Shown here one piece after another: positions 13,875 to 20,549 of a DNA stretch of 22,197 bases. A model generated the notes under the pieces. It did no database searches and had not been told where the DNA came from. It saw only the letters and a program-made list of their open reading frames with translations. A program made the translations under genes and the position numbers. The stretch lies in assembly GCA_945875065.1 (NCBI GenBank), contig CAMCJC010000006.1, positions 1 to 22,197 on the forward strand. The letters run 5' to 3'. Numbering within the stretch: the stretch's first letter is position 1; each line of letters begins with the position of its first letter. The DNA is from an uncultured Propionibacteriaceae bacterium. Lineage in GTDB: Bacteria > Actinomycetota > Actinomycetes > Propionibacteriales > Propionibacteriaceae.

Positions 13875-14864
13875 ATGGCCATCGCGCGCACCATCCACGG
13901 CGACGTCGACCCGAGCACCCTAGGCGTCGTCAACGCCCACGACCACCTCATCCGCGTCGGTGCCGGTGAGGTCTATCTCGACCCTGACCACTTGCTGATA
14001 GACGAGGACAAGGCCGCCCAGGAAGCCACCTATTTCGTGGCGGCGTCCAAGCGCTTCGCCGCCGGGGGCACCATCGTCGACATGTGCCCGGCCTCCTCGG
14101 GCCGCGGCGTCCTAGCGCTAAAGCGGGTCGTCGACGCCGTCGAGGGCCTGCAGGTCATCGCCGCCACCGGCTTCCACCAGCAGAAGGTCTACCTGGAGTG
14201 GCGGCAGTCCTGGGTCAACCAGTACACCGTGAACGAGATCGCCGACTTGCTCATCGCCGACATCGTCGAGGGTATCGACGCCAACGACTACATGGGGCCG
14301 CTCGTCAAACGCACGGACATCAAGGCCGGTTGCATCAAATGGGCCACCGCCTACGGCAAGATCACCGACTGGGAGGCCAAGACCGGTCAGGCCGTTGCCA
14401 TCGCGTCCAAGGAGACCGGCGCGCCCATCAACACGCACGTGACCGCCGGCACGTGCGGCCCGGAGCAGGCCCGTTTCCTCATCGACCAGGGGGTCGCGCC
14501 GGAGAAGATCGCGATTGGTCACATTCAGCGCAACTGGGATCCGTGGGTGCAGGAGCAGATCACCAAGCTCGGCGCGTATGTCGAACTGGACGGCACCAAC
14601 CGCATCAAGTACGTGCCCGACAACGCCCGTGTGAACCTGGTCAAGACCCTCCTGGACAAGGGCTACGGGAAGCAGATCCTGTTGGGCACCGACTCCGGCA
14701 AGGCCTCTTACCAGAAGGTCTACGGCTCGGTTTCCGGCATCGACTACGACCCCGCTGTCTTCTGTCCGCGCCTAGTCGACGACGAGGGGGTCGCCCCCGA
14801 GGCCGTCCAGGACCTGCTGGTGAACAACGCCGCCACCTTCTTCGCCTTCGACCCACTCGGCTGA
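13875..14864 (+). CDS. Phosphotriesterase-family (COG1735-like) metal-dependent lactonase, putative sugar-phosphate lactonase
   Basis: This 329-residue TIM-barrel amidohydrolase starts at ATG 13875 with AAGGAG upstream. The binuclear metal site is complete: His22 and His24 (AHDH), Lys155 (CIKW, normally carboxylated), His188 (NTHVTAG), His216 (IGHIQRN) and Asp273 (LLGTDSG). Family members of COG1735 characterised from Mycoplasma and Listeria hydrolyse lactones of phosphorylated sugar acids, not phosphotriesters. As first gene of a cluster with UlaD-, UlaE- and UlaF-like enzymes it takes the place of UlaG, the unrelated metallo-beta-lactamase-fold ascorbate-6-phosphate lactonase. The substrate is inferred from context and is not proven. 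The gap to the next gene is 10 bases. Confidence 0.88.
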   Translation: MAIARTIHGDVDPSTLGVVNAHDHLIRVGAGEVYLDPDHLLIDEDKAAQEATYFVAASKRFAAGGTIVDMCPASSGRGVLALKRVVDAVEGLQVIAATGFHQQKVYLEWRQSWVNQYTVNEIADLLIADIVEGIDANDYMGPLVKRTDIKAGCIKWATAYGKITDWEAKTGQAVAIASKETGAPINTHVTAGTCGPEQARFLIDQGVAPEKIAIGHIQRNWDPWVQEQITKLGAYVELDGTNRIKYVPDNARVNLVKTLLDKGYGKQILLGTDSGKASYQKVYGSVSGIDYDPAVFCPRLVDDEGVAPEAVQDLLVNNAATFFAFDPLG

Positions 14865-14874
14865 GGAGCGCACC

Positions 14875-15531
14875 ATGTCCGTACCGAGGCTCCAGATCGC
14901 CCTGGACACCTTCGACCTGCCTGCTGCGCTGGGACCGCTGCAGAAAGCGGCGCCCCACGTCGACGTCATCGAATGCGGCACGATACTCATCCTCGCCGAG
15001 GGGTTTCACGCCGTGCGTGCCATCCGCGCCCTGTTCCCCGACAAGCAACTCCTCGCCGACGTGCGCATCGCCGAGGCGGGCTCCAAGATCGCCCGCATGG
15101 CGTTCGAAGCCGGGGCCGACCTGGTCAGCTGCGTCGCCGGGGCCTCCTTGACGACCATCGCCCAGGTCTGCTCCGTGGCGGCGGAGTTCGGAGGCGAGGT
15201 CCAAGTCGAACTCGCCGACGAGTGGTATGCCACCGAGCGCGCCCAAGCCTGGCGCGATGCCGGGGTCGGGCACGTCATCGTCAAGCGCTCACGGGATCGC
15301 GAGGCCGCAGGCGACTTGTCCTGGAAGGCCGAGGACATGGACCGCGTCGACGAGCTCGCCGGCATGGGATTTACCGTCACCATTACCGGCGGCGTCAGTT
15401 TCCAGGACTTGCCCGTCTTTGCCGGGCGCAGCGTCGGGATCGTCATCGCCGGGCGGGCCATCGTCGCAGCCGAGGACCCAGCCGCCGCCGCCGCCGAGCT
15501 GAAGGCGGCCCTGGCAAAGGTGTGGTCGTGA
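14875..15531 (+). CDS. ulaD: 3-keto-L-gulonate-6-phosphate decarboxylase-like protein (UlaD homologue with altered catalytic motif)
   Basis: The 218 residues align with E. coli UlaD without gaps to about residue 114. UlaD-type enzymes decarboxylate 3-keto-L-gulonate 6-phosphate to L-xylulose 5-phosphate with Mg2+. Conserved here are Asp11, Glu33, Asp62, Glu112, an Arg at 140 (Arg139 in UlaD), the TGG phosphate loop at 171-173 and the IAGRAI end loop. However, the OMPDC-superfamily motif DxKxxD reads D62-V-R64-I-A-E67, and the UlaD His136 position is Lys137 (VIVKRSRD). The Lys-to-Arg, Asp-to-Glu and His-to-Lys changes fall on residues that handle the enediolate and proton delivery. The codons are clean, with no frameshift. 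The protein may be a divergent decarboxylase or act on another ketose-acid phosphate. It overlaps the next gene by four bases. Confidence 0.85.
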   Translation: MSVPRLQIALDTFDLPAALGPLQKAAPHVDVIECGTILILAEGFHAVRAIRALFPDKQLLADVRIAEAGSKIARMAFEAGADLVSCVAGASLTTIAQVCSVAAEFGGEVQVELADEWYATERAQAWRDAGVGHVIVKRSRDREAAGDLSWKAEDMDRVDELAGMGFTVTITGGVSFQDLPVFAGRSVGIVIAGRAIVAAEDPAAAAAELKAALAKVWS

Positions 15532-16415
15532 GCGCCACCGCGGACCTCCAAGACGGCATCTGTCTAGGCATCTACGAGAAGGCCCTGGTCGGGAACTCCC
15601 TAGCCACGGGCAGCGATTGGCGGCATTTCCTGGAGCAGGTGCCTCAGGCGGGCTTTTCCTACCTGGACCTGTCGATCGATGAAACCCCCGAGCGTGAGGC
15701 TCGCCTGGACTGGGGGCCGGCCCAGTGTCGGCGAGTCCGCGACGCGGCCGACGATGTCGGCACGGCCATCGGCGGAATCTGCCTGTCCCTGCACCGCAAG
15801 ATCGGGCCCGGCTCGGCCGAGCCGGAGACGCGTCGGCGAGCCAGAAAGGTCATGACCCGCGGCCTCGAGGTCTCCCACGACCTCGGCGTCCCGGTCATCC
15901 AGATCGCCGGCTACTACGCCTTCTACGAGGAACCGAACCCGGAGGCCGAGCGCTGGTACACCCAGATGCTTGCCGACGCCGTGCCCTTGGCCGCGCGCCT
16001 CGGCGTGGTGATGGGTATCGAGAACGTCGACGGCGACGACGTCACCTCCATCTCCAAGGCTATGGAGTTCGTGCGGGCCGTCGACTCGCCCTACCTCCAG
16101 GTCTACCCGGACCTCGGCAATATCGCTGAACAGGGTCTCGACCCCGCAGTGGAGCTCGCGGCCGGGGCCGGCCACATGGTCGCCATGCACGCGAAGGACG
16201 TACGGCGTGGCGAGCCGCGCCGCATCGAGATGGGAGCCGGCATCGTCGACTGGCCGACTTCTTTCGCCCTCCTCGCCAACCAACACTGGACCGGTCGCCT
16301 GATGATCGAGATGTGGAACGACGACGCCCCCGACTCAGTCGACCGCTGCGTCACCGCGCGCCACTTCATCGAGACCCAGGCAACCGCCGCCGGCATCCCC
16401 GTCGTGGCTCCCTGA
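15528..16415 (+). CDS. ulaE: L-ribulose-5-phosphate 3-epimerase (UlaE/SgbU type)
   Basis: The start is GTG 15528, overlapping the previous stop as GTGA; a longer open frame upstream lies inside the neighbour and is rejected. The product of 295 residues aligns with E. coli UlaE throughout: LGIYEKAL (13-20), LDLSIDETPEREARLDW, SLHRKIGPGSAE, and IQIAGYYAFYEE. The metal ligands are all present: Glu165 (MGIENVDG), Asp195 (VYPDLGN), His221 (VAMHAKD) and Glu261 (MIEMWND). It is a xylose-isomerase-like TIM barrel that should interconvert L-xylulose 5-phosphate and L-ribulose 5-phosphate, linking the UlaD-like product to the UlaF/AraD-like enzyme. Unlike its upstream neighbour it shows no altered key residue. 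Confidence 0.92.
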   Translation: MSATADLQDGICLGIYEKALVGNSLATGSDWRHFLEQVPQAGFSYLDLSIDETPEREARLDWGPAQCRRVRDAADDVGTAIGGICLSLHRKIGPGSAEPETRRRARKVMTRGLEVSHDLGVPVIQIAGYYAFYEEPNPEAERWYTQMLADAVPLAARLGVVMGIENVDGDDVTSISKAMEFVRAVDSPYLQVYPDLGNIAEQGLDPAVELAAGAGHMVAMHAKDVRRGEPRRIEMGAGIVDWPTSFALLANQHWTGRLMIEMWNDDAPDSVDRCVTARHFIETQATAAGIPVVAP

Positions 16416-16436
16416 GTTCACCGGCGCACCTACAAC

Positions 16437-16452
16437 GCGGCCGTTCGGCCGC
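16437..16452 (+). other. Intercistronic hairpin between ulaE and the kinase
   Basis: GCGGCC (16437-16442) pairs with GGCCGC (16447-16452) around GTTC. There is no T-tract. The only larger gaps in the cluster are here (59 bases) and before the MFS gene (36 bases), so it may set relative expression by mRNA processing or partial termination. Confidence 0.5.
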
Positions 16453-16474
16453 CAACCAAACAAAGGAACCGACA

Positions 16475-17422
16475 ATGACGTACGACCTAACCACCATCGG
16501 TGAAGGCCAAATCCGACTCACCTGCGAACGCGGAGAGCGACTCGCTACCGCCCGCTCACTGCGCATGACAGCGGCGGGCTCAGAGGCCAACGTCGCCGGC
16601 CTGCTGTCCCAGCTAGGCCGGTCCACGTCGTGGGCCACCAAACTGCCCCGCGGTGAACTCGCAGACCGCATCGCACTGGAGTACTCGGCAGTCGGCGTAG
16701 ATATGAGGCACATCGTCCTAGCCGACGAGGGCCGCGTCGCCCTGTACTTCCTGGAACCCGGCGAGTTCCCCCTACCCGGGAAGGTCACCTACGACCGCCA
16801 GTACACCCCGTTCCGTTCCATCACCCCCGAGGAGTTCGACTGGGACGCCCTGCTGGATACCCGCGTCGTTTTCCTCACTGGCATCACCGCCGCGCTCACG
16901 CCCGAGACCGCGAAGGTGGTGCGGTACTTCGCCGACGCGGCGGTTGAGCGCGGTGTGAACGTCGCCTTGGACGTGAACTTCCGTTCCCTGCTGTGGAGCG
17001 GCGAGCAGGCCCGGGCCGTTCTGGAACCGATCGCCCGCAAGTCCGCGATCCTCTTCTGCTCACGCACCGACGCCGGCATCGTGTTTGGCCTCGATGGGTC
17101 CGGAGAACAGGTGTGCCGGGAACTCCGCGAGCAACTAGGGGTACCCGTGGTCGTCACGACCGACGGGCGGGCAGGCACGTACCTGTCCACCGCTGCCAAG
17201 GACCGGATCTTCGAGATCAAGTCCGTGCCGGTCATCGACCGCCCCGGCGCCGGAGACTCCTTCGTCGCCGGCACTCTCCACGGCTGGCTCGACGGCGACG
17301 TCGAGCGCGGCATCCGAATGGGCACGCGCGTCGCGCAGCTGGCCCTGACCCACCACGGCGACCTCACCCACGTGCGCCCCGGCGAGCTCGAACTCGCCGC
17401 CGGCTCGGACATCGTGCGCTGA
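16475..17422 (+). CDS. PfkB-family sugar(-acid) kinase, KdgK-like
   Basis: This 315-residue ribokinase-fold kinase starts at ATG 16475 with AAAGGAA upstream. PfkB signature 1 is GSEANVAGLLSQLG (35-48). Signature 2 reads DRPGAGDSFVAG (255-266), with catalytic base Asp261; the usual DT is DR, as in many 2-keto-3-deoxygluconate kinases. ALDVNFRSLLW (164-174) is also a KdgK-type segment. These point to a sugar-acid or keto-acid substrate, but the exact one is unknown. With a sugar-porter MFS next door and no PTS genes, it most likely phosphorylates the imported substrate at its terminal carbon, the step done by UlaABC in the E. coli ascorbate pathway. A frame extending upstream into ulaE was not used. 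Confidence 0.88.
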   Translation: MTYDLTTIGEGQIRLTCERGERLATARSLRMTAAGSEANVAGLLSQLGRSTSWATKLPRGELADRIALEYSAVGVDMRHIVLADEGRVALYFLEPGEFPLPGKVTYDRQYTPFRSITPEEFDWDALLDTRVVFLTGITAALTPETAKVVRYFADAAVERGVNVALDVNFRSLLWSGEQARAVLEPIARKSAILFCSRTDAGIVFGLDGSGEQVCRELREQLGVPVVVTTDGRAGTYLSTAAKDRIFEIKSVPVIDRPGAGDSFVAGTLHGWLDGDVERGIRMGTRVAQLALTHHGDLTHVRPGELELAAGSDIVR

Positions 17423-17458
17423 CCGCGATGCCCACCTTTCCCGGAAGGACTAAAGCCA

Positions 17459-18838
17459 ATGACAACCATGCAAACGCCGGCTGGCCGCACTGCGCCCGAG
17501 CAGATCGACAACCACCGGCTCACCCGAAACCAACGTTCCCTAATCACGATGGCCATCGTCGGCAACGTGTCGGAGTTCTTCGACATGTTCCTGATCGGCT
17601 TCATCGTCAACCTCCTCATCAGCTCCGATGGCTGGCACCTGACCGGCATGCAGTCCGGCATCATCCTGGCCGGAGCGGGGCTGGGCACCGTCCTCGGCTC
17701 CATAACGTGGGGGCGCCTGGCTGACAAACTGGGACGCAAGACGGCTTTCATCTGGTGCATCATCGTCCTCGTCGTCTTCACAGCGGCCTCCGCGCTAACC
17801 CCCGTGAACGGCTGGATTCTGCTGACCATCCTGCGCACCGGCGTGGGTTTTGGCGTCGGCGGCCTCAACATCACCTCGGTCCCGTACGTGCAGGAGTTCG
17901 TTCCCGCGAAGCAGCGCGGCCTGCTCGCAGGCCTGACCAGCGTGTTCATTCCCGCCGGCATCTTCCTCGGCGGTCTGGTGACCAAGTACTTGGGCGAGCC
18001 GCTGGGCTGGCGCGGCCTGATCGCGATCGGCTGTATCCCGATCATCCTGCTCGCCTGGACCAAGTTCATCCCCGAGTCGCCCCGCTTCCTTCAGTCCCAC
18101 GGCCGCGAGGACGAGGCGCGTAAGGCCTATGCCTGGGCTATGGAGATTCCCGTCGAGCAGGTCGCGGCGCTGCCGCCCCTGCCCAAGGAAACCTCCGCGT
18201 CGTACTCGGTTATCTTCTCCCGCTACCCGCGTCAGCTACTGGTCGTGGCCCTCGGCTCCTTCTGCTTCATTCTGGGCTCCTTCACGGTGCAGTCATGGGG
18301 GCAGACCCTGCTCGGCCAGTCATTCAAGTTCGACGCCGGCACCGTAGCGACGCTGTTCATGCTCGTCTCCCTGGGCGACCTGCTGGGGCGGCTCGGGTCG
18401 GCGTGGATCTCCGACCGGATCGGACGGCGCTGGACCATGCTCGGCTGCGGCGTGATCGGGGCAATCGGGGCGCTTATCGCGGCGCTGTCGACGCTGATGG
18501 TGCACGACGGCCAGATCGGCAACGCCGGCATCGTGTTCTTCGTCGGGATCTTCATCGTCATGACGTTCGGCGACGGCGCGTTCGGCATCCTGAACGCCTT
18601 CGGGGGTGAGCAGTTCCCGACGGAAGCACGCTCCACCGGCCTTGGCCTGGGATACGGCATCGGCGCGGTCGCGAAGGTCGTCGGCCCCTATTTCGTGGGG
18701 GCGCTCATGGGACAGGACCAACCGACCGTGGAGGTGGTCTTCCTGCCGTTTGTGATCTTCGCCGTGCTGTTGCTAGTCGGAGGGGTCACCTACCTGTTCG
18801 CCCGCGAAACGAAGGGGGAGTCCTTGGAAGCCATCTAG
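17459..18838 (+). CDS. MFS transporter, sugar porter (SP) family
   Basis: This 459-residue, 12-helix transporter starts at ATG 17459 with CGGAAGGA about ten bases upstream. Sugar-porter hallmarks are GRLADKLGRKTAF after helix 2 (D-x-x-G-R-K), IPESPRFLQSHGREDEARKA after helix 6 (PESPR), WISDRIGRRW after helix 8, and the C-terminal RETKGESLEAI (PETKG-like). The long hydrophilic loop at about 210-245 is normal for the family. It should import a sugar or sugar acid by proton symport across the cytoplasmic membrane. As last plus-strand gene of the cluster it supplies the substrate to the adjacent kinase. The transported compound is not readable from sequence. Confidence 0.93.
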   Translation: MTTMQTPAGRTAPEQIDNHRLTRNQRSLITMAIVGNVSEFFDMFLIGFIVNLLISSDGWHLTGMQSGIILAGAGLGTVLGSITWGRLADKLGRKTAFIWCIIVLVVFTAASALTPVNGWILLTILRTGVGFGVGGLNITSVPYVQEFVPAKQRGLLAGLTSVFIPAGIFLGGLVTKYLGEPLGWRGLIAIGCIPIILLAWTKFIPESPRFLQSHGREDEARKAYAWAMEIPVEQVAALPPLPKETSASYSVIFSRYPRQLLVVALGSFCFILGSFTVQSWGQTLLGQSFKFDAGTVATLFMLVSLGDLLGRLGSAWISDRIGRRWTMLGCGVIGAIGALIAALSTLMVHDGQIGNAGIVFFVGIFIVMTFGDGAFGILNAFGGEQFPTEARSTGLGLGYGIGAVAKVVGPYFVGALMGQDQPTVEVVFLPFVIFAVLLLVGGVTYLFARETKGESLEAI

Positions 18839-18852
18839 GCCGTGGGGTAAAC

Positions 18853-18884
18853 GCGTGGGTCCCGCCGATTGGCGGGACCCACGC
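18853..18884. terminator. Bidirectional terminator between the MFS gene and the 4-epimerase gene
   Basis: A 14-bp perfect stem, GCGTGGGTCCCGCC (18853-18866) with its complement (18871-18884), has loop GATT. It lies between two converging genes. There is no long T-tract on either strand. Confidence 0.8.
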
Positions 18885-18915
18885 ATCGATACCGTATCGG
18901 CGTCGGTGTTGTCGT

Positions 18916-19647
18916 TCAGTGCTGGCCGTAGACGTTCTGGTAGCGGTCGTTGAGGCTGTCCACGAGATCCTGGGGGATGATGTGGATCTCGCCGCCCTGC
19001 CTGGCAACGTGGACGGTGCGAGCCACCTCTTCGCACATGGCGGCGGCCTTAACCGCTGCCCGCGCGTCCTTGCCGATCGTGAACGGGCCGTGGTTGGCCA
19101 TGAGGACCGCTGGCGATTTCGAGTCCCGGAGCGTCTCGACGATCCCGCGGCCGATCGAGTCGTCGCCGATGAGGGCAAAGGGGCCGACTGGGATTTCACC
19201 GCCGAACTCATCTCCCATCATGGTCAGGGCGCAGGGGATCGGTTCGCGGCGGGCCGCCCAGGCGGTCGCGTAGGTGGAGTGCGTGTGGACCACGCCTCCC
19301 ACCTCGGGCATGTTGCGGAACACGTAGGCCGCGGCGGCCGTATCCGAAGAGGGAGAGAGCGAGGCGGGAGTTCCGTCGTCGATCTTGTTGCCGTCGAGGT
19401 CACAAACGACCATGTTGTCGGCGGTCAGCTCCTCGTAGGGGACGCCCGAGGGTTTGATGACGAACAGGTCGATCGGTTCCGGGCCGTTGCCGCGATCCAC
19501 GGTGACCCGTTCGGCCACGTTCCCGGCGGTCCAGACCACCAGTCCCCAGCGGATGAGTTCCCCGTGGAGGGCGGCGACCCGCTGACGGGTGGCCGCGATG
19601 GCGTCCTGGATTTGGGGGGCGAGTTCGGACAAGACGATGGCGTTCAT
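18916..19647 (-). CDS. araD: L-ribulose-5-phosphate 4-epimerase (AraD/UlaF/SgbE type)
   Basis: This 243-residue class II aldolase-fold epimerase starts at ATG 19647. Metal ligands are His121 and His123 (VVHTHSTYATAW) and His186 (MANHGPFT); the PSSDT loop supplies Asp102, and NVYGQH is the usual C-terminal end. It converts L-ribulose 5-phosphate to D-xylulose 5-phosphate, which enters the pentose phosphate pathway. It completes the chain begun by the UlaD- and UlaE-like enzymes although it is on the opposite strand. The ABC ATPase gene stop is 128 bases upstream. That gap has a TGTGCA motif shared with the SorC promoter region, so co-regulation is plausible. Sequence alone does not separate AraD from UlaF. 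Confidence 0.92.
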   Translation of the reverse strand: MNAIVLSELAPQIQDAIAATRQRVAALHGELIRWGLVVWTAGNVAERVTVDRGNGPEPIDLFVIKPSGVPYEELTADNMVVCDLDGNKIDDGTPASLSPSSDTAAAAYVFRNMPEVGGVVHTHSTYATAWAARREPIPCALTMMGDEFGGEIPVGPFALIGDDSIGRGIVETLRDSKSPAVLMANHGPFTIGKDARAAVKAAAMCEEVARTVHVARQGGEIHIIPQDLVDSLNDRYQNVYGQH

Positions 19648-19754
19648 GAGGGCTCTCTTCCGGATCGGGGATGGGCCGCGAGCGGTGCGGCCGGCTCCAG
19701 GTAGGTGCCGATACCGATTTTTCCCGATGTCGCCGGTCCTGTCTGCCCCCAGGA

Positions 19755-19771
19755 TGCACGAATGTGCACAA
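19755..19771. promoter_or_regulatory. Candidate SorC operator, site 3, upstream of the 4-epimerase gene
   Basis: TGCACGAATGTGCACAA holds the inverted repeat TGCAC-GAAT-GTGCA and the ATGTGCA core seen at site 2 (13775). It is about 110 bases before ATG 19647. No clear promoter boxes were found in the rest of the gap. Confidence 0.4.
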
Positions 19772-19775
19772 AGAC

Positions 19776-20549
19776 CTACAGGACCTTCGCGAAAAAGTCC
19801 TTGGTGCGGGGCTCCTGCGGATTGTCGATGACTCCGGCGGGGGTGCCGCGTTCGACGATCACGCCGTCGTCCATGAATACCACTTGGTCGGCGACTTCCC
19901 GGGCGAAGCCGATCTCGTGTGTGACCACAACCATGGTCATGCCGTCGGAGGCGAGATCTTTCATGACGTTCAAGACCTCGCCGACCAGTTCGGGGTCGAG
20001 GGCCGAGGTGGGTTCGTCAAACAGCATCAACTCCGGATCCATCGCCAACGCCCGCGCGATGGCGACCCGCTGCTGTTGGCCGCCAGACAATTGTGCAGGG
20101 TAGTGATCGGCACGGTCCGCCAACCCGACGCGGCCGAGTAGTTCCTCGGCGCGCTTGCGGGCCTTGTCCTTGGGGACTTTCCGCACCTGGCGGGGGGCCT
20201 CCATGACGTTTTGCAGCGCCGTCAGGTGGGGGAACAGGTTGAAGCGCTGGAACACCATGCCGATTCGAGAGCGCTGCCGGGCGATGTCCTCGTCGCGGCG
20301 TCGGTGCAGGACCGTGCGATTGCCCTTGGCGACCTCGTGGAGACCAACGAGTTCACCGTCGACGAACACCCGGCCCGCGCTGATCTCCTCCAGCTCGTTG
20401 ATGCACCTGAGCAGCGTCGACTTGCCCGAACCGGAGGGGCCTAGCAGCACTGCGACCTCGCCTCGCTGCACGGTCAGGTCGATGCCCTTTAGGACATGCA
20501 GGTGTCCGAACAACTTGTGGACGCCGCGGATCTCGATCATAGGGGTCAT
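19776..20549 (-). CDS. Polar amino acid ABC transporter, ATP-binding protein (GlnQ/HisP-like)
   Basis: This 257-residue ATPase starts at ATG 20549, overlapping the permease stop as ATGA; a longer frame upstream lies within the permease gene. Walker A is GPSGSGKST (37-45), MVFQRFNLFPHLTALQNV carries the Q-loop and is typical of amino acid importers, the signature is LSGGQQQRV (154-162), Walker B is LMLFDEPTSALDPE (174-187) and the H-loop is His211 (VVTHEIGFAREVAD). Compared with GlnQ it has a charged insert at about 74-93 (VAKGNRTVLHRRRDEDIARQ), as in HisP-like longer members. It powers uptake of a polar or charged amino acid. Confidence 0.94.
   Translation of the reverse strand: MTPMIEIRGVHKLFGHLHVLKGIDLTVQRGEVAVLLGPSGSGKSTLLRCINELEEISAGRVFVDGELVGLHEVAKGNRTVLHRRRDEDIARQRSRIGMVFQRFNLFPHLTALQNVMEAPRQVRKVPKDKARKRAEELLGRVGLADRADHYPAQLSGGQQQRVAIARALAMDPELMLFDEPTSALDPELVGEVLNVMKDLASDGMTMVVVTHEIGFAREVADQVVFMDDGVIVERGTPAGVIDNPQEPRTKDFFAKVL

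Noticed and set aside
15058..15090. DxRxxE in the UlaD-like protein as a sequencing error or frameshift
   Set aside because: The flanking residues align with UlaD on both sides without gaps and each change needs in-frame codon replacements (CGC for Lys, GAG for Asp).
14973..15527. Upstream extension of the UlaE frame to 480 codons
   Set aside because: The extension is an Arg-rich out-of-frame reading of the UlaD-like gene. GTG 15528 matches the UlaE N-terminus and gives a GTGA overlap.
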